In this document: piece by piece, positions 1 to 9,489 of the stretch
Numbering within the stretch: position 1 is the stretch's first letter
Layout: every line of letters starts with the position of its first letter
Origin: Shinisaurus crocodilurus
Taxonomy: Eukaryota; Chordata; Lepidosauria; Squamata; Shinisauridae
Length of the DNA stretch: 64,000 bases
Direction: 5' to 3'
Assembly: GCA_021292165.1 (NCBI GenBank)
Contig: CM037879.1
Location: 22,489,817-22,553,816 of the forward strand
The notes under the pieces: generated by a model
Seen by the model: the letters and a program-made list of their open reading frames with translations, nothing else
Told to the model about the DNA's origin: nothing
The model's database searches: none
Program-made: the position numbers and the translations under genes

Positions 1-119
1 TTTAATACAGCGGCCGCCTTTTAGCTGTTGGCGGCCGCTCGTCTTTTTTGCCGGGGCTTGCTGCGGCTGCGACGAGCAGCTGATCCTCGCACAGATTGCC
101 AGGGATTGATTGCCGTGAC

Positions 120-480
120 GCCGAGCTGGAGCCTGGGCGCCTCCCCCCACCTTGCCTCGCTCCGCGCCGCCTCCCGCCTCGCCTCGCCGCCGCCTCCCCC
201 CCACCTCGCTTCGCCTCTGCGCCGCCTCCCCCCCGCGCCGCCTCCCCCCCACTTCGCCTCGCTTCCCCTCCCCCCCTCGCCTCGCCTCGCTTCGCCTCCC
301 CCCCTCGCCTCGCTTCGCCTCCCCCCTCGCCTCGCCTCGCTTCGCCTCCCCCCCTCGCCTCGCCTCGCCTCCCCCCCTCGCCTCGCCTCGCCTCCCCCCC
401 TCGCCTCGCCTCCCCCCCTCGCCTCGCCCCCCCTCGCCTCGCCCCCCCTCGCCTCTACTCCGCGCTGCCTCCCCCCCCGA
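120..480. repeat. C-rich minisatellite of CCTCGCCTCGC-type units
   Basis: The plus strand is almost entirely C, T and G built from variants of CGCCTCGC and CCTCCCCCC, repeated irregularly for about 360 bases. The minus strand is a matching G-rich, G4-prone sequence. It lies inside the GC-rich transposon and probably arose by slippage. It has no coding character. Confidence 0.85.
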
Positions 481-502
481 CACCTACCTTCTCCGTGCTG
501 TT

Positions 503-620
503 TCCGGAGCCCCGCCCGCGCTCTGTTTTGGCGGGAAGAACCAGGGCAACAGGGCTTAAACAGCCCTGTTGCTCTGGTTTCCCCCGGCCAAAAGCAGAGC
601 GCGGGGGTCCCTTTTCGGAG
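503..620. repeat. Long inverted repeat centred on an AACAGGGCTTAAACAGCCCTGTT-like core
   Basis: The left arm (GCCCGCGCTCTGTTTTGGCG, then ACCAGGGCAACAGGGC) is followed by a TTAA-containing centre and a right arm complementary to it (CAGCCCTGTTGCTCTGG, then CAAAAGCAGAGCGCGGG). A near-copy occurs at 3356-3460 and a relative at 5428-5516. The hairpin is therefore a shared building block of three GC-rich elements. Confidence 0.85.
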
Positions 621-1018
621 GAGGCGTGGGAAGGTAGGTGGGGAGCGGCAGCGGCAGCGGCAGCGGCAGCGTGCGGGGGGGGCCCCGGGAGGTTGCAGAG
701 CAGGGCTGCTTTCCGGAGCCCCCCCCCACGGCACGAGAGGGGGGGGCGCTAAATATAGTTTAGCCTAGGGCGCCAAACTGCCCTGCACCGGTCCTGCATC
801 TAGTCCAGCATTCTTCACACAGTAGCCAACCAGCTGCCCATGGGAAACCCACAAGCAGGGCATGAGTACAACAGCACCCTCCCACCCATGTTTCCCAATA
901 ACTGCAGTACATAGGCATACTGACTCTGATACTGGAGGTAGTACGTAGCCATCAGGACTAGTCGTCATTGATACCCTTCTCCATGAATTTGTCCAAACCC
1001 CTTTTAAAGCTGTCCAAA

Positions 1019-1799
1019 TTAGTGGCCATCACTACGATCTTGTGGAAGTGAATTCCATAGTTTCACTATGTGCTCTGTGAAGAAGTACTTCCTTTTATCT
1101 GACCTGAATCTCCTACCAATCAGCTTCATGGGATGACCCCACTGGGTTCTAGTATTATGAGAGAGGGAGAAAAATGTCCCCCTATGCACTTTCTCCACAC
1201 CATGCATAATTTTGTACACTTCTATCATGTCTCCCCTCACTCGCCAGATGTTAAACAATCCCAGCAGCTGTAACCTTTCCTCATAGGGGAGTTGCTCCTG
1301 CCCCTTGATCATTTTAGTTGCCCTTTTCTGCACTTTTTCCAACTCTACAATATCCTTTTTTAGGTGAGGTGACCAGAACTGTACACAGTATTTGAAGTGT
1401 GGTTGCACCATAGATTTGTATAAGGGGAGTATGATATTGCCAGTTTTATTTTCAGTTCCCTTCCTAATTACGCCTAACATGGAGTATGCCCTTTTCACAG
1501 CAGCTGCACACTGGGTTGACATTTTCATCGAGCTGTCCACCACAACCCCAAGATCTCTTTCTTGGTCAGTCACCACTAGGTCAGATCCCATCAGATTATA
1601 CTTGAAGTTGGGATTTTTTGCCCCAACGTGCATCACTTTACACTTGCTTGCATTGAACTGTGTTTGCCATTTTGATGCCCATTCCCCCAGTTTGAAGAGA
1701 TCCTTTTGGAGCTCCTCACAATCCCTTTTTGTTTTAACCACCCTAAATAATTTGGTGTCATCAGCAAACTTGGCCACTTCATTTCTCACTCCTACTTCC
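1019..1799 (-). pseudogene. CR1 ORF2 C-terminal reverse transcriptase fragment
   Basis: This is the longest unbroken retrotransposon coding piece in the window. It opens just after a hAT insertion with FADDTKLF, which holds the RT catalytic aspartate pair. It continues through DLGVVVDSSMKMSTQC, PHFKYCVQFWSP and RGDMIEVYKIMHG, and ends near KLWNSLPQ, the order expected for the RT thumb and C-terminal region of CR1 elements. The final codons differ from the copy near 16740-16860 by a small deletion or frameshift. A reverse transcriptase lacking its upstream half cannot function, so this is a remnant. Confidence 0.85.
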
Positions 1800-2405
1800 C
1801 AGGGATGTTGAAGAGTCCTTGGTTTCGAGTCACGAGTCGAGTCACGAGTCGAGTCACGAGTCTTTGGACCCGAGTCTCGAGTCAGAGTCCTTAGTCCAAA
1901 ATGGTGACTCATGAGTCACGAGTCACTCCCAAAGCTGACTCCACGAGTCCCTATTAAAATCAATGGGGGTTTTTCCCAACAAAATAAGGCTATTTCTGAT
2001 GTGTGGCTTAAATAAATTCTAGGCACAAGTGTGCCTTTTTATTTCAAAACTCTGCAACTGATTTTGGCAAGAACAAACCAGGCAGACAAACCCAAAATAA
2101 CCAGACAGGCAGAGGAGGCAGGGAACCCCAAACAGGCAGGCAGAGGCAGCCAAACCCAAAATGTCTGAAAGGTTGCATTTTTAGGAAAATGATTTTAAAA
2201 AATAAACTTGCTGTACTTCCTAAAAAATAAAACCTATCCATGTTGCATTTGAGGAACACGATTTTGGAACACGAGTCCTTGGTCTCGAGTCCCGAGTCGA
2301 GTCGAGTCCCATTAAAAATTTTTGGGACTCGAGTCTGACTTGAGTCAGAGGGAGGACTCAGTCTGACTCACGAGTCGAGTCCTGGAGTCCGAGTCCCCAT
2401 CCCTG
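1800..2405 (-). mobile_element. hAT non-autonomous element with GAGTC-rich termini (copy a)
   Basis: The element begins CAGGGATGTTGAAGAGTCC, ends GTCCCCATCCCTG, and is flanked by a perfect 8-bp duplication, CTACTTCC, at 1792-1799 and 2406-2413. That is the hAT hallmark. Both ends carry 100-150 bases dominated by GAGTC/GACTC pentamers. The middle matches the region just downstream of the transposase remnant in the element at 17929-18924, in opposite orientation, including a minus-strand FLKCNMD fragment. It interrupts the LINE between RT motif B and the FADDT motif. Confidence 0.9.
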
Positions 2406-2413
2406 CTACTTCC

Positions 2414-2565
2414 TGATTATTTATAAATAAATTGAAAAGCATTGGTCCCAATACAGATCCCTGTGGGACCCCGCTGTTTACATCCCTCCATTGGGAGAAT
2501 TTACCATTTATTCCTACTCTCAGCTTTCTGTTCTTTAACCAGTTAATGATCCATATCTTTTTATT
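2414..2565 (-). pseudogene. CR1 RT motif B segment
   Basis: The minus strand reads [12 protein letters not shown], then [19 protein letters not shown], the conserved motif B of LINE reverse transcriptases. It runs into the hAT duplication at 2406-2413, beyond which the frame continues at 1791. At the other end it is cut by an A/T-rich tail repeat near 2566. Confidence 0.85.
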
Positions 2566-2835
2566 TATTTATTTAATTTATTTACCGCCCATCAGCCAAA
2601 AGGCTTCCTGGGCGGTTTACAAGAAAAACAGGATAAAAACAATCTTAAAACCAAAAACATCATTAAAATATAAATATAAATACAGTATAATACAATAAAA
2701 GAAAGCAGCCAGATGAATCAGACCGGAGGTACAGCAGTGATAATAAAAATGGGAATAAAAATCTAACCATTAAAATATTGGGTAAATAAAAAGGCCTGAA
2801 TAATTGCCACGGTGCAGAGCAATAATCCCCCAGCA
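2566..2835 (-). repeat. SINE/LINE 3'-tail repeat with (TTTA)n end
   Basis: The segment starts with repeated TTTATTTA and contains CCGCCCATCAGCCAAAAGGC and GGCGGTTTACAA. It is the reverse complement of the plus-strand repeat at 57290-57470, which ends in AATAAATAAATAAA. This pattern is a common 3' end of reptile retroposons, but I cannot name the family. The exact right boundary is uncertain. Confidence 0.65.
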
Positions 2836-3073
2836 CCACCTTCTGGAATCGGAATTGCATGACTGCTAAGTTTGCACAGGAGTCTTTGGTGAGGGCCTTT
2901 GTCAAAAGCCTTTTGGAAGTCCAAGTAAACAATGTCTGCCAGATTACCCCTGACCACATGATTATTGACACTCTCAGAGAACTCTAAAAAGTTAGTGAGA
3001 CAGGACTTACCTTTGCAGAATCCATGTTGATTCTTTCTAAGCAGGGCTTGTCCTTCTACATGCTTACTAATTT

Positions 3074-3724
3074 CAGGGCCGGATTAAGAGCATTATGGGC
3101 CTGGTGCTGAGGAGGGCGCACGGCTGAAGAGGGCGCAGAAACGCTGCGCTCCTCTTCGCTGCCGCTGCGCCGCCCCCGCCAGGCCTCTGCCTCCGCTGCG
3201 CCGCCCCCGCCAGGCCTCCGCCTCCCCACCCTCCCTCCCTCCCGCCACCGCCGCTGCCGCCGCACCCTCCCACTCGCTGCCGCTGCGCCTCCCACCGCCA
3301 CCGCCATCACCCCCCCCGACCCCCCCGCCACCTACCTTCTCCGCGTCATGTCGCTTCCGGAGCCCCGCCCGCGTTGTTTTGGCGGGAGGAACCAGGGCAA
3401 CAGGGCTTAAACAGCCCTGTTGCCGTGGTTTCCCCGGCAAAAAACAGCGCGGGGGTCCCGTCACGTCACTTCCTCCTCCTCCTCGGCGGCGGCGGCAGCA
3501 GCAGCAGCAGCAGCAGCCGCCAGGGCGGGGGGAAGGTAGGTTGGTGGTGGCGGCGCAGGGTTTGTTTGTTTTTGCAGAGCAGGGCTGCTTTGGAGAGGGG
3601 GGGCCGCTAAATATTATTTCGCCTGGGGCGCCAAACTGCCCTGCACCGGTCCTGATTGTGGGCCTATTTTGGGGTAGGGGCCTGGAGCTGCAGCTCCAAT
3701 ATCCCCTATCTTAATCTGGCCCTG
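3074..3724. mobile_element. GC-rich hAT non-autonomous element (copy b)
   Basis: Termini CAGGGCCGGATTAAG and CTTAATCTGGCCCTG are inverted repeats. They are flanked by a perfect 8-bp duplication, ACTAATTT, at 3066-3073 and 3725-3732. The 651-bp interior is GC-rich, with CCGCCGCC and CAG repeats and the hairpin at 3356-3460. No transposase reading frame is visible, so it is a non-autonomous derivative. It sits within the RT frame of the surrounding LINE. Confidence 0.9.
3356..3460. repeat. Hairpin block shared with 503-620
   Basis: GCCCGCGTTGTTTTGGCGGG on the left pairs with CCCCGGCAAAAAACAGCGCG on the right, around the centre GGGCTTAAACAGCCC. The arms are G/C-rich and would form a very stable cruciform. 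Confidence 0.85.
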
Positions 3725-3732
3725 ACTAATTT

Positions 3733-4090
3733 TATCTTTAATCATGCTTTCAACCAATTTACCCAGAACAGACATTAAGCTAACTGGCCTGTAATTTCCC
3801 AGATCGCCCCTGGATCCCTTTTTTAAAAATGGTGTTACATTGGCCATTCTCCAGTCCTCTGGTACAGAGGCTGATCGTAGGGAGAAGTTACATATTTTTG
3901 TTAGAAGATCAGCAATTTCATATTTGAGTTCTTTAAGAACTCTAAGATGGATACCATCTGGGCCCAGTTATTTATTAACTTTCAATTTGCCAATAAGGTT
4001 GAGAACTTAATCTCCTGTCACCATTATTTGCCTCATTTCCTCAGACTCCCTTCCTGAAAACATCAGTTCAGTACTGGTATCTGTCCTATA
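3733..4090 (-). pseudogene. CR1 RT N-terminal segment
   Basis: The minus strand carries ANVTPFLKKGSRGD, then GNYRPVSLMSVLGKLVESMI, the conserved beginning of CR1-type reverse transcriptases. It ends to the right where an A/T-rich tail repeat has inserted, and to the left at the hAT target-site duplication. Confidence 0.85.
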
Positions 4091-4500
4091 TCTTATTTAT
4101 TTATTTATTTATTGCATTTATACCCCACTCTTCAGCCAGAAAAGGCTCTCAGAGCTGCTTACACAGATTAATAAGACAGTCCCTGCCCTCAGGCTCACAA
4201 TCTAAAAGACATGACACAAAAGGAAAAGGGATTGGGAGGAAGAATGCCAAACTCAGGCACCAGTTCTTAGTTTAAAAGGTTCTTATAGGTTTTTCTTTCT
4301 TTTTTCTTTTTCTTTTTTTTTTGGCAGGGAGGGGCAAAACATGCTCCCTGCAGCTGCTCCCTCTCTGGCTGATGTATGGGGCCAGATTGGTCTCCCCCTT
4401 GCTCTGATGTTACTCTAGGAGGCAGGGGGTGCAGCCTCCCAGTGGCCCTTGGTTCTCTGTCCGATGGATGAGGCCAGAGTCTGCCACCCCAGGGAACTGT
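4091..4500 (-). repeat. SINE/LINE-tail repeat with (TTTA)n end
   Basis: It opens with TTATTTATTTATTTATT, then TTTATACCCCACTCTTCAGC and text matching 56610-56750 (GGCTCACAATCTAAAAGA, then GACACAAAAGGAAAAGGG). The two copies are dispersed repeats of one family that I cannot name. It separates two parts of the CR1 frame. Confidence 0.65.
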
Positions 4501-4826
4501 CAGTTGGAGCTCCGTGTTCCTTCCGGCAGTGAAGACAGATGAAAATAATTCATTTAGCTTCTCTGCAATCTCCTTATCCTTCTTTAGTACTCCTTTAACT
4601 CCATTATCATCCAGCGGTCAAACTACCTCCCTAGCTAGTTTCCTGCTTCTGATATATTTAAATAATTCTTTATTCTTGGCCTTGATGTTTTTAGCAATAT
4701 GCTCCTCAAAATGCTTTTTTGCATCTCTTATTGTCTGCTTGCATCTCCTTTGTGCAAGCTTGTGCTCCCTTTTGTTTAACTCATTTGGGCATGACTTCCA
4801 TTTCCTGAAGAAAGCCTACTTTTCTC
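4501..4826 (-). pseudogene. CR1 ORF2 linker region upstream of RT
   Basis: On the minus strand the frame includes MPNELNKREHKLAQRRCKQT and IRSRKLARE, typical of the region between endonuclease and reverse transcriptase in CR1 elements. It continues beyond the hAT insertion at 5852-5935, where ACLRNSVKEAIREK is readable. There is no intact coding potential. Confidence 0.75.
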
Positions 4827-5843
4827 CAGGGATGTTGAAGAGTCCTTGGTCCCGAGTCCCGAGTCGAGTCCCGAGTCTTTGGACCCGAGTCTAGAATCGA
4901 GTCTAGAGTCCGAGGTCCAAAATGGTGACTCGAGTCGAGTCCCGAGTCACTCCCAAAGCGACGGCCCATGGAGGGAGCGGGAGGGTCTCCGCGAGAGGAA
5001 GAAGAGCTGCCCTTCCTCCCGCAGAGACCCTCCTGCTCCCTCCACGGGCCGCTGCCGCCGCCGCCGCCACTCACCGTCCTTCCCTCGTCCCTACTCCTGC
5101 CGCCGCCGGGGGCAGGGATGTATTACGAGCCCTCCCTGGGCTCGTAGTTCTCCGCGGCGGAGCGGCCCAAACTTGCTCTTCTGAGCGGCGCGGAGCATTC
5201 TCTGCGCCGCTCGAGTCGCTGCCGCCTCGACGCCTCACCTCACCACCGCCCCGCTGCCGCCCTCACCTCACTGCCGCCGCCCTCACCTCACCTCCGCCGC
5301 CGCCGCCGCCGCCCTCACCTCACCGCCGCCGCCTCTGCCACCGCCGCCGCCGCCCTCACCTCCTCCTCCTCCTCCGCCGCCGCCATCGCCGCCGCCATCG
5401 CCATCGCCATCGCACACAGCACGCCGCGTCACGCCGCCAGCGCCGTCGCTCTGTTTTTGGCGGGGTTGCTGTGGTTCCTCCCGGCAAAAACAGAGCGACG
5501 GCGCTGGCGGCGTGACGTCGCTCTGTTTTTGGCGGGGTTGCTGTGTGTGATGGCGACGGCGATGGCGACGAGGTCGATGGCGGCGGAGGAGGAGGAGGTG
5601 AGGGCGGTGGCGGCGGCGGCGGAGTTGAGGCGAGGGCGGCGGCGGTGGAGTTGAGGTGAAGGCGGCGGCGGCAGAGTCCTTGGGCTCGAGTCCTGAGTCG
5701 AGTCTCGAGTCCCACATAAATTATTGGGACTCGAGTGGGACTCGTGTCAGAGGGGGGACTCGTGTCAGAGGGGGGACTCGAGTCAGAGGGGGGACTCAGT
5801 CGGACTCACGAGTCGAGTCCCCGAGTCCGAGTCCCCATCCCTG
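4827..5843. mobile_element. hAT non-autonomous element with GAGTC-rich ends and GC-rich core (copy c)
   Basis: It starts CAGGGATGTTGAAGAGTCC and ends GTCCCCATCCCTG, like copy a, and is flanked by a perfect 8-bp duplication CTTTTCTC at 4819-4826 and 5844-5851. Both ends are GAGTC arrays. The core (about 4960-5680) is unrelated to copy a: it is GC-rich, with CCGCCGCC and CCTCACCT runs and two large inverted repeats (about 4965-5050 and 5428-5516). Contig B begins within this core, equivalent to about 5643. Confidence 0.9.
5428..5516. repeat. Near-perfect GC-rich hairpin inside hAT copy c
   Basis: GTCACGCCGCCAGCGCCGTC followed by GCTCTGTTTTT on the left is the reverse complement of AAAAACAGAGCGACGGCGC followed by TGGCGGCGTGAC on the right. 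The spacer is short and also G/C-rich. It is a plausible obstacle to sequencing and assembly. Confidence 0.9.
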
Positions 5844-6193
5844 CTTTTCTCTAATAGCTTCCTTGACACTGTTTCTTAAACATGCTGGTGACTCTATCAC
5901 GTCCTCCTTACTCACCTTTTTTCTAAGCTGAAAACCCCTCTTCCCTACCCCAGTGGTCCCAGTGGTCTCCATGGCTGCTATTCACATAGCACAAAAATCT
6001 GCCCATTAAATGTATTCAAACAACTAACAAAATGTCTAGTTTGGTCCTAACCTTGCACGTTAATCAGGAATAAGCCTTTACATAAGCATGGCTCCTTTGT
6101 TGGTATTATTTGAACCATATCATATACGGTCTTGTTTCATAATCAGATGGAAGGCATCTATGCCCTGCCTAAGAGAACAAAAGGGCAAAGTAC

Positions 6194-6364
6194 CTTTGCA
6201 CTGAGGAACCTCTCCAGACCAGTTGCCGTTTGGCTGACACACTCGAGAACTGGAACCGATGAGCTGAAATCCAGGATCACAGGTGAAATGGACTTCATGG
6301 TCCACCATATTCTTGGTGCCAAATCTTTTGCCATTCAGTGGGACATCCAGTGTAGGGCAGAACA
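6194..6364 (-). CDS. FBLN7: Fibulin-7, exon 3: sushi (CCP) domain
   Basis: This 171-bp exon encodes one complement-control (sushi) module of fibulin-7, a secreted extracellular-matrix and cell-adhesion glycoprotein. The minus-strand protein reads FCPTLDVPLNGKRFGTKN, then VDHEVHFTCDPGF, then CQPNGNWSG and VPQCK. The four cysteines and the tryptophan expected of a sushi fold are present, and VDHEVHFTC is as in vertebrate FBLN7. Splice sites are a TAG acceptor before 6364 and AAAG|GTAC at 6194/6193. Its phase is 1 at both ends, as usual for sushi exons, and it joins the preceding exon to make a valine codon. The EGF-like exons that follow in FBLN7 are not seen and probably lie left of the window, beyond the LINE region. 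The frame is intact here; the second copy at 30268-30439 is frame-broken. Confidence 0.93.
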
Positions 6365-7447
6365 CTACAAGCACAGTTCGGTTACACAGGGGTTAGAGAG
6401 GGGTTAGAAGATATCTGGTTAGTTGCTCCCAAATAGGGCAAAAATTCACAAAAGCATTCTGGTTTATTATGATCTGGGTTACTGTCTGTGTGCATGGTGA
6501 CGATTGATGATTAGCTTCACATCACGCTGAAGTCATCGTTTACTTGCTTTACCATGAGGCAACTGAGATTCAAAAGCAGATATCAAAGTCCAACTCAAAC
6601 ATCATCATTCTGACAACAAGCCATATCAGCATGTACAAAATATACATCCATTAATTTTTGTATATTTCCCTGACCAAAAAAAATGCTCAAATTTGCTAGA
6701 TAGGTTGAAAGAAAAGAACCCTTTCTTTTGACAGCTTTCAAAAGAAAATGCTCATGAAAAGGGGGTGGAATGTAGACCTCCCCTTTCTGGAGCACCTACA
6801 GGCTGGGGGAGTGTGGAAAAGGTGGAGGGGACCGAGAACAGTCAGGGCAATACTAAAAAAAACTAGAGGATCACCCCCAAAAGAGGGAGATATACTCGCC
6901 ACCCCATTTTGGATGGGAAAAACCCTTTGCTGCTAACCCTGTAGAAATGGCATTTGCTGAAACTTTCTACCAGCCAGAGAACTAGGGAGCCGCCAAATAA
7001 TCTCATGTATTTGAGGAATGCCTCTTAAGAATGCTCAGAGGTGGTTCAGCACAGATGAATACTGCAGACAAAGCAGATCTCTCCTCTGTGATAGATGCAC
7101 AGAGAAGAAATGAGATGAGAACAATATTGCTGCTTGTGGTCCATCAACATGGCCGGGGAGTGGTATGTTTGGTACAATGATGCACTGAGGTCTAGTATCC
7201 TAGGGAGAAATGCCTGCTGAAGCTGTCACTTTCTAAATAGTGACATTCATTTTAAGGCTTCCCTAAAAGATTTGCAAATGTCCAAAAGCTGTGAAAGGGT
7301 TTTTTTTAGTGCTAACTTCTCAGCCTTTCAGGTTGCATGTGATCAGCACTCTGAATCAAAGTGTCAATTCCTTGCAAATCATACATTGATGTGGGGGGAG
7401 AGCAAATGGTTCCCCATCCCAGCTGCTACTCATTCACATGGATTATT

Positions 7448-7563
7448 CATAGATCATAGAGTTGGAAGGAGCCTACAAGGCTATCGAGTCTCCCATCCAA
7501 GTAATAACCAGGCCTGACCCTGCTTAGCTTTCCATGCTCAGACAAGCTGAGCCAGCGTACCGT
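7448..7563 (-). mobile_element. 5S rRNA-derived SINE with CR1-like tail
   Basis: On the minus strand the segment GGAAAGCTAAGCAGGGTCAG, then CCTGGTTATTACTTGGATGG, then GAGAC matches the internal-promoter half of 5S rRNA (boxes A to C). It is followed directly by the 3' motif CTTGTAGGCTCCTTCCAACTC, which resembles the end of CR1 LINEs. Related copies lie at 13870-14041 and 26908-27006. Compared with 13870-14041, this copy has lost the short linker between the 5S part and the CR1 tail. Confidence 0.8.
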
Positions 7564-7794
7564 AAGCCACAGGCCTTCCCTTAGAAGATTAGTAAACTCA
7601 GCAACAAGGAGGGAGGGGGGTAGTGTCACATCTCAAATGTGATGGTAGCCTATGCCCCCTACCACAACACGAAGCACTTTTTGATAAGAGGGAGGTCTCC
7701 ACTCTCATTGCTCCTAGAAACCAACCCTTAGATCTTTTCTACTCTGCAATGCACAGGAGCTCAAATGGAGGACTCTGACAACAGGATCCAGGTG

Positions 7795-7945
7795 TAATAA
7801 CTTGCTTGGGGAACGGTGGGAGAATGGTGGTCCTCCAGGTATTGCTGGACTACAACTCCCATAATCTCTGACCATTAGCCGAGCTGACTGGGGCTGATGG
7901 GAGTTCCAGACCAACAACATCTGGAGGGCCTCACGTTCCCCATCC
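7795..7945. mobile_element. Palindromic hAT-type MITE (ACTACAACTCCC family)
   Basis: GGACTACAACTCCCATAATC on the left mirrors GATGGGAGTTCCAGACCAAC on the right, with GGGGAACG and GTTCCCC near the ends. Many copies of this short palindromic family occur in the window, for example near 9490-9665, 11699-11835 and 20850-20985. Termini are degenerate here, so exact ends are uncertain. Confidence 0.65.
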
Positions 7946-8080
7946 TGTGCTAGAGGATGGGGCTGCTAACCTGTTCTCTGCTGTGCTTTCAGTGCCATCA
8001 CTGCAGGTGGCCAAAGGTTGGTATTGCAGCTACCAACTCAACCAACCGCCTAGGGTATTTGTGTATAGGCAGGATATAGA

Positions 8081-8105
8081 ATGAATGAATGAATGAATGA
8101 ATAAA
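8081..8105. repeat. (GAAT)n / (AAAT)n microsatellite
   Basis: Tandem GAATGAATGAATGAAT passes into AAATAAACAAACAAA. The second contig has one more GAAT unit at the equivalent place (about 32143-32168). Confidence 0.9.
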
Positions 8106-8202
8106 TAAACAAACAAATCAGGGTCAAGTGACACAAGGAGCCAATAGGTTTCTACCTGCCCCTGTCTCACCACCACCACCACTTTGAAGTTCTAATTTTT
8201 AC

Positions 8203-8362
8203 CAGTTGGTGGGTCCAGGGTGGCTTTAGTCACTGTGTTTTGTAGAGTTGTCAGTCGGTGTTTCATGATACGTATTCCCTCTGCAAATCGTGTTTCCTGC
8301 CCCTTTAGAAATTGCTGCATTTGGCGGATGGTAGCCAGAAGATGTTGCTTGCTCATGCAGTT
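8203..8362 (-). CDS. FBLN7: Fibulin-7, exon 2: N-terminal coiled-coil region
   Basis: This 160-bp exon encodes the segment after the signal peptide. It begins NCMSKQHLLATIRQMQQFL and continues with KGQETRFAEGIRIMKHRL, then TTLQNTVTK. KGQETRFAEGIR is characteristic of FBLN7 across vertebrates, and the heptad-like leucine, isoleucine and methionine spacing fits its predicted coiled coil. The acceptor is CCACAG before 8362. The donor is ACTG|GTAAAA at 8203/8202, leaving phase 1, which matches the sushi exon. Entry phase is 0, matching the end of exon 1. The frame is intact in this copy and in the second copy at 32269-32428. Both exons encode extracellular protein made through the secretory pathway. 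Confidence 0.95.
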
Positions 8363-9489
8363 CTGTGGAGAGAAGCAGCTGGATCGGTGCTTTAAACATA
8401 TCACACAGTTGCTTGCTTTATCTGTATGTTAAGCATGATTGTTAAGTACAATTAGAAAGCCATTTGTCCCAGTGTCTTCTCCACTTGAATAATATCCTGC
8501 ACTTCCTTCAAGGAACTCAGGGTAGCACTTTAACCTCACAACAACCCTGTAAGGTAGGATAGGCTGAGCCATTGTGACTTGCCCAGTGCCATCCAGTGAG
8601 ATTCATAGCTGAGCAGAGAATTAAACTGGAAGGTCACTTCACACAATATATTTTGAATGGATACACATGAAACAATTTGTGTACATTCAAAACTGTAAGA
8701 TGCGCATTTGTCAAATGTGTTTAAGGCTAAAATCCTATGCACGCATAACTTGAGAGTAAACCCCATTGAACACACTGCCACTTACGGTACTTCTGAATAA
8801 ACATGCATAGGAACGCACTGCCCTTGAGCACAGTGCATTTAAAGCTGCACACAGCCATCTCCCAAGCAATATGTTCAAAGGAGTTGATACAATGGTGGCT
8901 GCACCTTAGCTGTTCCGGTATTTGCCCCAAATAGCAAGCAAATCCAATGTTTCCTGTTGCTACCAGGGCACCCCCACCCCACCCCCAACATTGCAAGAAG
9001 ATGCTGGTCATCCTCTTAATTGCTAGTACTGCTCAAGGCAGAGGGGGAGGGGATTGGATCCAGACCATTCAGTGCAAGGGCCAGAAGAACGTGGGTCTTG
9101 GACAGTGGTGAGGAGCAACCAGCATAGGTGGGAGCTAATGAGGTCATTACCCCACAATTGTCACTGGCTACCATGCTGGCAATGCATGGCCTGAGCCCTC
9201 CACACCTGGGTCAGTGATAGGGCAGCTAACATTTGTTTCCAAGAATATTGTCCTTCTAGGTAGGGGCACAGCGTAGAACCTCATGGTTTAGCAGTGGAGC
9301 CGGGATGAAACCTGGCAGGTTATGGGTGAAACCTCACATAATCTGGGCGTCATGAGTGGATGCTTTTCAGAAGTTGGGAATTCTCTGGCTTCCCCAGTAC
9401 CCCAGTACTAGTTACTTGAGGGAAGCCAGGTTTTGGGTTTTTTACTGGAACAGTGACATATTGGCTGTTTGGTAGGCCTAGTACAGCCT

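Larger units (their letters stand above)
1..776. mobile_element. GC-rich hAT-like non-autonomous element, left end outside window
   Basis: This stretch is extremely GC-rich and ends in a block (about 680-776) that closely matches the right part of the complete element at 3074-3724. Both have a 'GCAGAGCAGGGCTGCTTT' segment, a 'GCTAAATAT' segment and the phrase 'CCAAACTGCCCTGCACCGG'. At 776 the sequence switches abruptly to CR1 LINE 3' sequence, so the element is inserted in that LINE. The left terminus and its target-site duplication lie outside the window, so the hAT assignment rests on the related element. Long open frames here on both strands are by-products of C/G-rich repeats. Confidence 0.65.
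777..5935 (-). mobile_element. CR1-type LINE, interrupted by five later insertions
   Basis: Read on the minus strand, separated segments assemble into the second open frame of a chicken-repeat-1-like non-LTR retrotransposon: a linker region (5935-5852 and 4826-4501), the start of reverse transcriptase with NYRPVSL (about 3847-3733), a segment with YLDFQKAFDK (about 2957-2840), RT motif B with [11 protein letters not shown] (2565-2414), and the catalytic FADDT motif followed by the C-terminal region (1799-1019). Positions 1018-777 match the 3' UTR also seen near 17340-17540. The gaps are filled by hAT elements at 1800-2405, 3074-3724 and 4827-5843 and by SINE/LINE-tail repeats near 2566-2835 and 4091-4500. 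The endonuclease end is missing, so the copy is 5'-truncated. Stops and small frame changes show it is inactive. Confidence 0.85.
6365..8202 (-). other. FBLN7 intron 2
   Basis: This intron has no coding sequence that I can support. It holds a 5S-derived SINE on the minus strand (7448-7563), a palindromic hAT-type element near 7795-7945, and a short GAAT microsatellite near 8081-8105. Confidence 0.75.

Noticed and set aside
21..770. Long open frames on both strands (up to about 246 codons), rich in Pro, Arg, Ser, Gly or Ala
   Set aside because: They follow from C-rich minisatellite sequence without stop codons, occur in several frames at once, and lie in a transposon.
3056..3714. Gly/Ala/Arg-rich open frames
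   Set aside because: Produced by the GC-rich interior of the hAT element at 3074-3724.
4846..5717. Pro/Arg-rich and His/Arg-rich frames up to 197 codons, suggestive of a CpG-island first exon
   Set aside because: They lie wholly inside hAT copy c with its 8-bp duplication, on both strands, and have no protein character.
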